Assembly: GCA_018646195.1 (NCBI GenBank)
Contig: JABGVH010000202.1
Location: forward strand, 1-41,750
DNA: 41,750 nt
Origin: Halobacteriovoraceae bacterium
Lineage (GTDB): Bacteria > Bdellovibrionota > Bacteriovoracia > Bacteriovoracales > Bacteriovoracaceae
Direction: 5' to 3'
Part shown: positions 16,774-25,049 of the stretch, piece by piece
Numbering within the stretch: position 1 is the stretch's first letter
How the letters are laid out: each line of letters opens with the position of its first letter
The notes under the pieces: model-generated
What the model was told of the DNA's origin: nothing
What the model saw: only the letters and a program-made list of their open reading frames with translations
Databases searched by the model: none
Translations under genes and position numbers: made by a program

Positions 16774-19101
16774 ATGGGCCGTGGAGTTATAACTATCCTT
16801 ATACTTTTGTCTGCGATTGGCCTTAGTAGCTGTCTCGGGGGCGGAACCGCCAAGAGTACTCGCAGCGGTAGCGGTGGTATCGTCAACTCTCCCTCTTCTG
16901 TAAGCGAAGGCCATGGCCGCATCTTAAAAGATAACCCAATTATTCTTTCTGGAGATACTGGATTAGAAGCAGGCGCTAATTTAAGCCTTCTGATAACCTC
17001 TCAGCAGGACTTTATCACCAATAATCAATTCTTAGTCAGTGACTGTACCGTCTTCGGTCAAACTGTCAGCAACTGCATTGAAACCCGCAAGGACCAAAAC
17101 AGCTCTCTGACCGCCGCTAATCAAGGAACCTGGGCCTTTGATGCCAATTCAACCCAATTCCTTGAGGTCAATACTTTCGCCCATTTAAATGCCGTGGCAA
17201 GTGCTTTTCATAACCAGATAATTCAAGCCGCCACATTAGGTAATCCAGGTGCTTTTCAAAATTATGTCACCGCTATCCCCTCTACCGTATTTTCTTCGAA
17301 GGGATTTTGGCGGGGTGGAAAGACTTTATTAAGTTATGCCGATTGTGGCCAACCGGATAATGCCTTTTTCTCACCAGCAACATTTTCACTTTGCTTTGGC
17401 CACCTAAGCGCTCTTCCTTCAGTACTTTTCTCTCAAGACCCTACTGTTATCTTTCACGAGGCCGGCCATACCATGACCGACCTGGCAATGAACTTGCGAA
17501 ATGAAGTCAACGCTACTTACAGTACCCGAAGTAATCTCGGCTACCTCTTCTATGATGAGGCGGGATCTATTGGTGAAGGTGTCGCCGACTATTTTAGCTA
17601 TATGATGAATAGCCGACCACACTTCGCTGAATGGGCGCTTGGACGCTTTTTAAACCTAAGCCGACCTCTGAGAGAGGACGACCCACTTCACGCTCCAGGA
17701 CTTGCAGTGGCCGAAGATTCGAGACTGTCCTACCCTACCTATCTTTTATACGACCCAAATAATGCCACCATTGAAATTGAAGATGTTCACTTTGCAGGCC
17801 AAATTATCTCTCATTATATGGTGGCCTTAACAGAGGACCTAGAGACCCAATGCTCTATGACAAAGGCCACTGCAATAAAAAATGTAATGGCGATCTATAT
17901 TGAAAATATGGCGGAAATGGGAGACATCTCAGCTACTGGAAATGACAATTTATCAGGCCATGTAAATCTTGACCAGGCCAACGCTGAATTATGGATTCGA
18001 GCGGTAACTCCAATCAATTTCAGACGCTGGGCCCAAGGTATGGCCAAGTACACTTTAAGGATGTTCAGCCAAGTTAATAACTGCAACGGCGGCTCCTATC
18101 CCCGCGACCGGATCGAAAAGCTACTCGACAGCTATGGTCTGCTCTTATTTAAAAATTATAATGAAGATGGCGGCGCCGAGGGACAGGGTCACGCTGCAAC
18201 CAGTACTCCAGTGACTGCTACAAATAGGGTAAGAACAGTTTTAATTCCTAAAGACCTATTAAAATTAGACCCTACTCAAAATGCCACCAAAGCTTTTGTT
18301 ATCGATAAAAGATCCGATATGATCGGAGCGCTACAATCCCTACAATCAACTGGGCAAGTAAGCAGCATTTCTAACCAAATCCAATCTGACCTTCCTTTCA
18401 ATAATGGCAATGCTCGTATTAGCCCCGGTGAGCTAGTTGGAGTTTCACTTAACCTTTATAATGATTCCAATTCAGTTATGGCGGGAATTCAGGTGCTGGG
18501 AAATGACTGGGACCATTTTAAAGAAAAGGCCCCTTGTAATACCTTTTCCGATAACTTCCCGTTGATCTCAGAAGGGGCGGCACAGTTAACAACTGGAGAA
18601 GGAGTACCTGGTGGCTGTAATTATACCACTCGCAGTAACGGTGGAGAAGCGGCAGAGACTCTAGCGCCAGTATGCTTTGTTCAGGTTGCCACGGCCAATG
18701 CCACACAATGGGCAGATCAATCGGTGTTGATGACCAATACGGCACTCGATAGTTCAAATTGCTTAAGTGGCTCAGGAAAAACCAGCGATTGCTTTATCCG
18801 TATTCTTGCCGGTGCTGATAACTCTTTCCACAGTCTGATCAAGCCCAAGCAGACCTATTTTAATTCATTAAAAGAAAAAAATGCTGACTTCCAATTCAGT
18901 CTTTCAAACTTAATATTCTTTGAGGTCAGTCCATGGACACCCCCTGGAACTACTTTTAACTGTCGTTTTCGGGCACGTTACACCAACTGTGATGACTGCT
19001 GGAATGATGCCGCTTTTAATGGTGATGACTATTCAGACTTTGAATTCAGCGGTGCTAAACCCTACAGTATTATAAACTTTCAATTTACCGTTATCGACTA
19101 G
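16774..19101 (+). CDS. Lipoprotein with gluzincin zinc-metallopeptidase signature
   Basis: A 775-residue protein with a lipoprotein signal (lipobox LSS-C20). The zinc motif HEAGH is at residues 228-232 (context VIFHEAGHTMTD). Forty residues later, GEGVADYFSYM (Glu268) resembles the third-ligand motif of M4/M36 (thermolysin/fungalysin) peptidases. This suggests an outer-membrane-anchored or surface metallopeptidase. The region before HEAGH is too short to hold both a catalytic N-lobe and the usual roughly 200-residue propeptide. The C-terminal 350 residues are beta- and Asn/Ser-rich with paired cysteines (for example CDDCW) and may be a binding domain. ATG 16774 is the only ATG in frame after the upstream stop at 16666. 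The next gene begins 12 nt downstream and looks PepSY-like. The exact peptidase family is uncertain. Confidence 0.75.
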   Translation: MGRGVITILILLSAIGLSSCLGGGTAKSTRSGSGGIVNSPSSVSEGHGRILKDNPIILSGDTGLEAGANLSLLITSQQDFITNNQFLVSDCTVFGQTVSNCIETRKDQNSSLTAANQGTWAFDANSTQFLEVNTFAHLNAVASAFHNQIIQAATLGNPGAFQNYVTAIPSTVFSSKGFWRGGKTLLSYADCGQPDNAFFSPATFSLCFGHLSALPSVLFSQDPTVIFHEAGHTMTDLAMNLRNEVNATYSTRSNLGYLFYDEAGSIGEGVADYFSYMMNSRPHFAEWALGRFLNLSRPLREDDPLHAPGLAVAEDSRLSYPTYLLYDPNNATIEIEDVHFAGQIISHYMVALTEDLETQCSMTKATAIKNVMAIYIENMAEMGDISATGNDNLSGHVNLDQANAELWIRAVTPINFRRWAQGMAKYTLRMFSQVNNCNGGSYPRDRIEKLLDSYGLLLFKNYNEDGGAEGQGHAATSTPVTATNRVRTVLIPKDLLKLDPTQNATKAFVIDKRSDMIGALQSLQSTGQVSSISNQIQSDLPFNNGNARISPGELVGVSLNLYNDSNSVMAGIQVLGNDWDHFKEKAPCNTFSDNFPLISEGAAQLTTGEGVPGGCNYTTRSNGGEAAETLAPVCFVQVATANATQWADQSVLMTNTALDSSNCLSGSGKTSDCFIRILAGADNSFHSLIKPKQTYFNSLKEKNADFQFSLSNLIFFEVSPWTPPGTTFNCRFRARYTNCDDCWNDAAFNGDDYSDFEFSGAKPYSIINFQFTVID

Positions 19102-19113
19102 GACGCAATTACT

Positions 19114-19719
19114 ATGCTCAAGAAAGTATCATTTACATTTTTTTCTTTTCTAATCGCGCTCTTTGTATTCAAGGCCTACCAGGGTTTGCAATCAAACAAA
19201 GATCAAGAGGAAGTCGTTAAAAAAGGTCCAAAAGAATGGAAAACTTTTCATAAAAAGGCCAAGCGCGATATTGCCTCTTATACCTCAACAAAGAAAGAGC
19301 TAAGTGACATCAAGGTAGATCGAAGAAGTAAGCCTCCCGTGGATACCAGAATCTATCCGATACGAGATGGAAGAAGGCTGTCAGGGCCTAAGGCCTTTGA
19401 TTATACCTCGACGGAAATCGAAATTAGCTTCATGAATGATATTAATAACGACTGGGAACACCTTGCGGGAGAAAACCTGCTGCGTTTTCAACCGAAAGAT
19501 ACAAAGCTTTTCATCAAAAAAGGTAGTTCTTTAATATTGTTGAAGAATAAAAAAGCAAGATATGCTGAGGAAGTTCTAGTCACCTATCTTATGCCGAACG
19601 GAAATCAATACAGCTATAACGCCTTAATAGATTCTTCAAATGGAAATGTGATGAAGACCTGGAATAGAACTCGCCATGAGTTTTATGTCGATAAGGGCCT
19701 AAAATTCTCCCCATTTTAA
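19114..19719 (+). CDS. Membrane-anchored protein with PepSY-like C-terminus
   Basis: A 201-residue protein with an N-terminal hydrophobic segment (FTFFSFLIALFVFKAYQGL, about residues 7-25) that is an uncleaved anchor or signal. A Lys-rich region follows up to residue 80. The last 100 residues contain YNALIDSSNGNVMKTWNRT, which resembles the end of PepSY/FTP domains (a strand, then a D-x-x-x-G turn, then Trp). Such domains are inhibitory or chaperone propeptides of M4/M36 metallopeptidases. It lies 12 nt after a gene with a gluzincin signature, so a partner in trans is plausible. The PepSY call is by eye and should be treated as tentative. The stop overlaps the convergent small gene by TTAA (19716-19719). 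Confidence 0.6.
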   Translation: MLKKVSFTFFSFLIALFVFKAYQGLQSNKDQEEVVKKGPKEWKTFHKKAKRDIASYTSTKKELSDIKVDRRSKPPVDTRIYPIRDGRRLSGPKAFDYTSTEIEISFMNDINNDWEHLAGENLLRFQPKDTKLFIKKGSSLILLKNKKARYAEEVLVTYLMPNGNQYSYNALIDSSNGNVMKTWNRTRHEFYVDKGLKFSPF

Positions 19720-19847
19720 AATAGCGAATATATAAAAGGTGCCCCTCCCTTATCTTCCGATAAGAGTATCAGGCAAAGAATCGCAATAATGAAGACGACT
19801 GGTGGAAGTAGGAATAAAAATAATTTCTTCTTAGTTTCTTTTTTCAT
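19716..19847 (-). CDS. DUF5989-like 43-residue membrane protein
   Basis: A short gene that is easily missed. From ATG 19847 the minus strand encodes 43 residues: a basic start (MKKETKKKLFLF), one transmembrane helix (about LLPPVVFIIAILCLILL), a short SEDKGG loop and the ending APFIYSLF. That ending and layout match DUF5989 proteins, which end in APFIYTLF and are found beside carbamoyltransferase, SxtJ and SGNH-hydrolase genes in envelope and polysaccharide clusters. It overlaps the upstream SGNH gene by 17 nt, indicating coupled translation, and its stop shares TTAA with the convergent gene. Function of the family is unknown; the recognition is from memory of the motif. Confidence 0.75.
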   Translation of the reverse strand: MKKETKKKLFLFLLPPVVFIIAILCLILLSEDKGGAPFIYSLF

Positions 19848-20787
19848 GATTTAGTAGTTTTTCCAAATAGGGTCTAGCGGAATCAAAAAACAATTTATTT
19901 GCTTTGATATTTGGGTGCTGGTCTTCCTTGCTAACCCATAGCCCCTCTGGATTATGATCTCTTAGCATTGGAAGAAGATCAAGGTAAGTAATATGGGGGT
20001 AATGCTGAACACCCTTCTCAATTAAATTGTGAATCTTAGGAAACGGGTACTGCTTGAACTGGTGCATTTCAGGAATATTGATAAAGAGGTGTGGAATTTT
20101 TCGTACTTCCGACCAGGACAAAATTCCATTAAAGCTCTCAAAAAATATATTCTTAGAAAGATAGGTCTCTTTATAGAATTTGCGATAATTACCTTTGTCA
20201 GAATGCAATATCTTGATCAAGCTATCTGCCAGAAAGCTATAGAGCAGGAAGTTACTTTGAAAAAAGTGTGAAACTCTATTAGGATATTCAATAACTTCAG
20301 CGTCATTGATGTAATACAGCTGTATTACCAAATCAAATTTGACGCCCTCCCATTTTTTAAGAACTCCGATCTGATTATGAATACTGTAATTGCCAACACT
20401 CGTATTCCAAACATCGAAAGAGCCAGTATATTTTTTTTGAATAAGCCCTGCAAAGCTATCCTGGTAGGGAACTCCCCAGCCCATTCCAATTGAGTCTCCA
20501 ATAATTAAAATTTTCCTTCTAGAAGTGTCAGTGGGATTGAAGTCGAGGGGACCTCGAAAACCTAAATTATTAGTTTCGATTTTAACATCATATAAGTTAG
20601 CGGCAGCATTACTTTTGTGAATATGCCCTATACCTGAATCTGGTACTAATAGCTTTAGCTCATTTGCATAGCGCCACATCTCAGTATTATAATTTTTCAA
20701 TCGAGAATAGTTCGCCCTAAGAATCCCTTCAGTTAAGAGCACACCAAAAATAATTCCCAAAAATAAAATAGAGGTATTTCTAATCAT
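19831..20787 (-). CDS. SGNH/GDSL hydrolase-family protein (second copy)
   Basis: A 318-residue protein with an N-terminal hydrophobic signal/anchor (about residues 4-22: NTSILFLGIIFGVLLTEGI). The block I motif is IIGDSIGMGWGVPYQDSFAG, with nucleophile Ser in GDS near residue 98. The terminal Asp/His block is SKEDQHPNIKANKLFFD, matching the D-x-x-H of SGNH hydrolases. Such enzymes in envelope clusters are often O-acetyl esterases or acyltransferase partners acting on polysaccharides. It overlaps the preceding SGNH gene by 8 nt and the DUF5989-like gene by 17 nt, so it is embedded in the operon. Periplasmic orientation is inferred. The substrate is unknown. Confidence 0.8.
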   Translation of the reverse strand: MIRNTSILFLGIIFGVLLTEGILRANYSRLKNYNTEMWRYANELKLLVPDSGIGHIHKSNAAANLYDVKIETNNLGFRGPLDFNPTDTSRRKILIIGDSIGMGWGVPYQDSFAGLIQKKYTGSFDVWNTSVGNYSIHNQIGVLKKWEGVKFDLVIQLYYINDAEVIEYPNRVSHFFQSNFLLYSFLADSLIKILHSDKGNYRKFYKETYLSKNIFFESFNGILSWSEVRKIPHLFINIPEMHQFKQYPFPKIHNLIEKGVQHYPHITYLDLLPMLRDHNPEGLWVSKEDQHPNIKANKLFFDSARPYLEKLLNHEKRN

Positions 20788-22384
20788 TCTTTTTCCGCAA
20801 GATAGTAAAGTTTTCTAGACGATTCCATTTCTCAATTTTTAATTTTTTCTTACTCCAGCGTCCAATCTCTCTTTTATTTTTAGTATCTCCTAAGTATAGA
20901 ATCCCACTGGCTTTATTATCTGTATATTTCAATAAATCGAGATTTTTAACCACCTCCAATTTTAGAGCTGGTCTTTTTAGGCTTACTAAGAAAAAAGTTC
21001 CATTGCTATAATTACCACTCCCGATTTCTATATCTCCCCAGAAAAGTTTTACTCCATCATCCTCTTCACTTGGATTCCAAACTATATCGACTTCACCAGC
21101 CGAGTAAAACACTGAATTTGTGGAATTTATGCTTTTTGGATTGAGCAATTTTTTCTTATCTCCATTGCTAACCGAATAGAGTGCCTTGTGTGGGTTTTTA
21201 TCTAACTGAACGAAAATATTGTCTAAAAAGGTACTCTCATCCCTGGCCCTAATCGAGAGTAGAAAATTTGTAGCTAGCGATTCTTGCACAGGAAGTAGTT
21301 CTACTAATTTTCCTAAGTTCACTTCATCCAAGAAGAGTGAAGTCCCCTTTTTAAATTGAACTACCTCTTCATCTTTTTCCATTTCCTGCTGTTGAGTACT
21401 AGCAGTCGGACTTAAGATTTGAATATCTTCTCTATCCAAGAGTAAACTTAAATAAAGTGATGCCATCACTTGATTACCAGCAAAAGTATGATGTTGTTTG
21501 TGAAAATAAGGAAACCTATCTAAGGCCTGATAGACTCCACTTGATACTTTGGAAGCGATGCTTTTGCTAATACGACCAAGTCGATCCTCAGAGTCTAAAT
21601 AGCCAATGGGAATACCTGAAGAATGCCACTCTTCTAACATGATCTTATAAATTTCTTTTTTTTCACTAATCCAGCCTTTAGTGTAGTAATAAAATGGATT
21701 CTTTAACTGCCTTTCATGCCCAATAAGCGCCTTTATAAAAAACGGTGAATTATAGTCGTAGCGTAGGTAATCGAAAGAGGGAATAAAGCTAAAATAACCG
21801 CTCATTCTCTCTTTAATGGACCTTCCTTTGACTTGAATTAATTTTATACCTTTCTTAGACAATACATAGCGAGCAAATAAAAACTCTGGTTGCTGGTAAG
21901 AAAAATTAAAAGTATGCATTTTAAAAAAATTAAAAATCTCTGGCCCCATTAAAACCATGTCTAAATCATAATGCCGACCGTAGCTATCCCAGGTCATATA
22001 AGTTTGGTGAAATTCGTATCCTGGATTGCCAAAATTAAGAACTTCGACATGACCAAATCCTTCAGCGTGAAGCATCTTTTGAAGAAGTGCCGGAAAATCT
22101 TCTCCATCTTTTACTTGATCCCCCCAAATAAAAGATCCTCCAAAAACACCTATTCTAATGCTTCCTGGCGACTTTTCTTTCTTAAAATGAGTAAAATGAT
22201 TCCCGCGATTAGTAACGATACTTCCCACATTATTAACAAAATCAAGTGAAAGTCCCTTTGGAACCACCAAGGTTTTTCCTGGATTTACGGGAATTTTATT
22301 CTCTATTGGATTTATCAAATAGCGGAAGGCCAGGTAATCTAGACCCAGTAAACATATCGCGAAGTAGAGAAAGTACCATTTCAT
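20780..22384 (-). CDS. SGNH-hydrolase-like membrane-anchored protein (first copy)
   Basis: I place the start at ATG 22384 (MKWYFLYFAICLLGLDYLAF), giving 534 residues. This ATG overlaps the TGA of the CPBP gene as ATGA, the classic coupling arrangement. A longer frame from 22468 would run inside that gene and has no typical start. A signal/anchor helix is followed by the SGNH block I, IGVFGGSFIWGDQVKDGEDF, where GGS replaces GDS (near residue 74), then LNFGNPGYEFHQT. A late His region, QHHTFAGNQVMAS, fits the catalytic His block. After about residue 340 there is a beta-rich domain of about 190 residues that I do not recognise. The second SGNH gene follows with an 8-nt overlap. Substrate unknown. 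Confidence 0.7.
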   Translation of the reverse strand: MKWYFLYFAICLLGLDYLAFRYLINPIENKIPVNPGKTLVVPKGLSLDFVNNVGSIVTNRGNHFTHFKKEKSPGSIRIGVFGGSFIWGDQVKDGEDFPALLQKMLHAEGFGHVEVLNFGNPGYEFHQTYMTWDSYGRHYDLDMVLMGPEIFNFFKMHTFNFSYQQPEFLFARYVLSKKGIKLIQVKGRSIKERMSGYFSFIPSFDYLRYDYNSPFFIKALIGHERQLKNPFYYYTKGWISEKKEIYKIMLEEWHSSGIPIGYLDSEDRLGRISKSIASKVSSGVYQALDRFPYFHKQHHTFAGNQVMASLYLSLLLDREDIQILSPTASTQQQEMEKDEEVVQFKKGTSLFLDEVNLGKLVELLPVQESLATNFLLSIRARDESTFLDNIFVQLDKNPHKALYSVSNGDKKKLLNPKSINSTNSVFYSAGEVDIVWNPSEEDDGVKLFWGDIEIGSGNYSNGTFFLVSLKRPALKLEVVKNLDLLKYTDNKASGILYLGDTKNKREIGRWSKKKLKIEKWNRLENFTILRKKND

Positions 22385-23130
22385 AAGGTAGCGAGCTTTC
22401 CAGCATGATAGAGAGAGAAAAGGTCTGCCGACACTGCGATACAGGCGTGTACAATTACCCCAGGCCAAATCGAGCCGGTTTTAAGAGAGAGCCGCCCCAA
22501 AACAAGACCGGCGATTATTGAGCCGAGCGCCTCCCCAAAGGGTTTATGGATATGAACGAAGGAATAAGGAATGACCATTAAAATCGCACCCCATCCAGGA
22601 CAAAGTTTCTCTAAACGAAAAACACCGAAACCTCTAAAGAAGAATTCCACCGAAATAAATTGGGTGAGGTAAATCAATTCATAATAGACCAGCATTTTCA
22701 AAGTTTCAGGTCGGTATAGAGGGTAGAACTGATTAAAGCCTGGCCTCATACAAACAAAAAATAAAATGGGAAGCATTACTAGTACTAGTGGAGAATAGTC
22801 TTTAAAGGCGATTTTCCAATCAGGTAATTTTAAACCGATATTAGAGTCCGTGCCACTTAGAGGTAGAAAGTAGTTAAACAGAAGAGGTATGGTAAAGAAA
22901 AATATTCCAAAACTTACTGAAGTATAAACCTGGGCCTGGAAAAAGACCTCATTCCCAGGGCGCCCAAAGAAAGACATTTTCTGTTTAACATAATTTATAT
23001 AAGGCCCTTGCCAGCCATAATATTCAACAACCAGCATAATTAAAGCTATCAATAAAATAGTAAGGCAGCCGCGAACTCCTTCTTTTTCAAAGAGCTGCGG
23101 AGGTAGATATTTTCTTAGTAGCTTTTCCAT
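22381..23130 (-). CDS. CPBP family intramembrane glutamic protease
   Basis: A 249-residue polytopic membrane protein of the CPBP (CAAX protease and bacteriocin-processing, Abi) family. The conserved motifs are VEFFFRGFGVFRLEKL (the E-x-x-x-R block; one Glu is present where many members have two), then PYSFVHIHKPFGEALGSIIAGLVLG (the F-x-x-x-H block), and the terminal GSIWPGVIVHA with the conserved His. About seven hydrophobic segments are visible. Members process prenylated proteins, bacteriocins or membrane regulators. Here the operon context is acetoacetyl-CoA synthetase (3 nt upstream) and SGNH envelope enzymes (4-nt overlap downstream). The target is unknown. Confidence 0.85.
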   Translation of the reverse strand: MEKLLRKYLPPQLFEKEGVRGCLTILLIALIMLVVEYYGWQGPYINYVKQKMSFFGRPGNEVFFQAQVYTSVSFGIFFFTIPLLFNYFLPLSGTDSNIGLKLPDWKIAFKDYSPLVLVMLPILFFVCMRPGFNQFYPLYRPETLKMLVYYELIYLTQFISVEFFFRGFGVFRLEKLCPGWGAILMVIPYSFVHIHKPFGEALGSIIAGLVLGRLSLKTGSIWPGVIVHACIAVSADLFSLYHAGKLATL

Positions 23131-23133
23131 TTT

Positions 23134-25041
23134 TTAAATATAGTCCTGGTATTCTTTAAGGCACTCAGGATTAGCGACAGCTTCAATATTAGATAAGGGT
23201 TTTTGATTAAGAATTCTGGTAATTGCTAATTCCATTTTTTTCCCACTTCGAGTATAAGGAATATCTTGGACCAAAAATACTTCTTTTGGAACATGCCTAG
23301 GTGTCGTATTTTTTTTAATTTTTGCTTTAATTTCGAGGATTCGGTCGGTGCTAAGTTCTTCACCTTCCATTAATTTAACAAAAAGAATTACTTCAACTTC
23401 TCCATCTCTCTGTCTGCCTATACAGAGACTATCAGCTAAATAAGCTAATTGTTCAGTCTGTCGATAAATTTCCGAGGTTCCAATCCTAACCCCTCCCGGG
23501 TTTAGAGTCGCGTCTGAGCGACCAAAAACTTCGACTCCCCCCTCTGGGTTGATTAAAATAAAGTCGCCATGGTGCCAAACTCCAGTGAATTTATTAAAGT
23601 AGGCTTCTTTTAATTTTTGGTCATTAGGATCATCAAGAAAACTTATCGGACGGCTGGGAAAACTTTTTTTACAAACAAGCTCCCCCTCTTTATTCAATTG
23701 CTCCACTCCATTATCGTCGAAACAAGTCACATCCATTCCTAATCCTAAACACTGAATCTCTCCCCTTCGAACAGGCAGAATAGGGTTTCCAAGCATAAAA
23801 CAGCCAATAATATCTGTTCCCCCACAAATGCTCGTCACTTGGACATCACTTTTAATATTTTGATAAATAAAATCAAACTGCTCGGGTAAAAGAGGAGCGC
23901 CCGTACTCATCAAAGTATCTAGACTCTTAAAACTGGATTCATTTTTCCAACCAGAATCCTCTAGCGCTTTTAGAAATTTAGGGCTAGTCCCAAAAATATT
24001 TATTTTTTCTCTATCAATAATTTTAAAAAATTCTCCAAGGGACGGGAAACCTGGGCTTCCTTCATAGAGAGTCAAGGTAGCGCCTAGGGCAAGCCCGCTT
24101 ATTAACCAATTCCACATCATCCAACCGCAAGTCGTAAAATAAAAAATATTCTTTGAGGCCGTTAGATCAGTGTGGAGTCCCAGCTCTTTGACATGCTGTA
24201 AGAGAGTCCCACCCACAGAATGTAAAATACATTTTGGCTTACCAGTCGTTCCAGAAGAGTACATAACATACAGTGGATTAGAAAAAGGCACCTTTGTGTA
24301 TACCAATTCTTCTTCTTTTCCTAAGAAATCTTCCCAGATAATACCTTTACTGAGGTCTGTAATATCAAGTTCTTTCCCAAGAAAATTAACTATAATAATT
24401 TTCTCAAGACTAGTTATTTTCGACTCGAGTTCTTTAATTCGGGGTAATAAGTCAAAATATTTCCCATTGTACATATACCCGGCCGCGGCCACCAATACCT
24501 TAGGTTTAGATTGCCCAAAGCGGTCGACGACTCCCTCAACACCAAAATCACTTGAAGTAGAAGTAAAGGCCCCTCCCAGTGAAGTGGCAGCAAGCATAGA
24601 GATTACGGTCTCTGGAATATGCGGCATATAGGCCGCCAATACGTCACCTTCGCCAAAGTTTCCTTTTAAAGAAGCTGCTAGTTTCGACACTTCTTTTTTT
24701 AATTCACCGTAAGAATATTTTCTTGATTGACCAGATTCATGAACGAAATTGATTGCTGTCTTTTCAACTTCACCCTTTTCTAATAAATTCTCTGCGAAGT
24801 TCAATTTGGCATTTGGATACCAACTATAATGGTCGAAATTTAAATCTTGGTAACTAGGCTCTAGCTCTCCTTCAAGCTTTAGATTGAAAAAAGAGATAAT
24901 TTTATTCCAAAAGAGGTCGGGTTTAGTAACTGACCACTTGTGTAATTCTGAATAGTTTTTATTTCCCGTTTCATTCATGAAACGATGCATTTGACTTTGA
25001 GCTTTACGATCTACAGAGGGTTCCCACAGAACTTTGTTCAT
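23134..25041 (-). CDS. aacS: Acetoacetyl-CoA synthetase (acetoacetate-CoA ligase)
   Basis: A 635-residue AMP-forming acyl-CoA synthetase that activates acetoacetate to acetoacetyl-CoA with ATP and CoA in the cytoplasm. The adenylation P-loop is MYSSGTTGKPKCILHSVGG; the Ile/Leu-His-S/GVGGTLLQH context is typical of acetoacetate-CoA ligases and unlike acetyl-CoA synthetase. The N-terminal ACS domain (SYQDLNFDHYSWYPNAKLNFAENLL) is present. FGRSDATLNPGGVRIGTSEIY and YTRSGKKMELAI, with the catalytic Lys, occur in the C-terminal domain. Length is close to the family norm of about 650. It lies 8 nt after the fumarase beta gene. The liu operon in this window makes acetoacetate through HMG-CoA lyase, so this enzyme would return that carbon to acetyl-CoA metabolism. 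Confidence 0.93.
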   Translation of the reverse strand: MNKVLWEPSVDRKAQSQMHRFMNETGNKNYSELHKWSVTKPDLFWNKIISFFNLKLEGELEPSYQDLNFDHYSWYPNAKLNFAENLLEKGEVEKTAINFVHESGQSRKYSYGELKKEVSKLAASLKGNFGEGDVLAAYMPHIPETVISMLAATSLGGAFTSTSSDFGVEGVVDRFGQSKPKVLVAAAGYMYNGKYFDLLPRIKELESKITSLEKIIIVNFLGKELDITDLSKGIIWEDFLGKEEELVYTKVPFSNPLYVMYSSGTTGKPKCILHSVGGTLLQHVKELGLHTDLTASKNIFYFTTCGWMMWNWLISGLALGATLTLYEGSPGFPSLGEFFKIIDREKINIFGTSPKFLKALEDSGWKNESSFKSLDTLMSTGAPLLPEQFDFIYQNIKSDVQVTSICGGTDIIGCFMLGNPILPVRRGEIQCLGLGMDVTCFDDNGVEQLNKEGELVCKKSFPSRPISFLDDPNDQKLKEAYFNKFTGVWHHGDFILINPEGGVEVFGRSDATLNPGGVRIGTSEIYRQTEQLAYLADSLCIGRQRDGEVEVILFVKLMEGEELSTDRILEIKAKIKKNTTPRHVPKEVFLVQDIPYTRSGKKMELAITRILNQKPLSNIEAVANPECLKEYQDYI

Positions 25042-25049
25042 GCCTTTTC

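Noticed and set aside
22385-22468. A longer N-terminus for the first SGNH-like protein, from 22468
   Set aside because: The extra 28 residues lie within the CPBP gene and precede a perfect signal-anchor starting at ATG 22384, which overlaps the upstream TGA as ATGA.
24170-24631. A 153-codon open frame on the plus strand inside the acetoacetyl-CoA synthetase gene
   Set aside because: It is fully antisense to a well-supported gene, has Ser/Pro-rich composition typical of a reverse-strand shadow, and shows no domain or ribosome-binding site.
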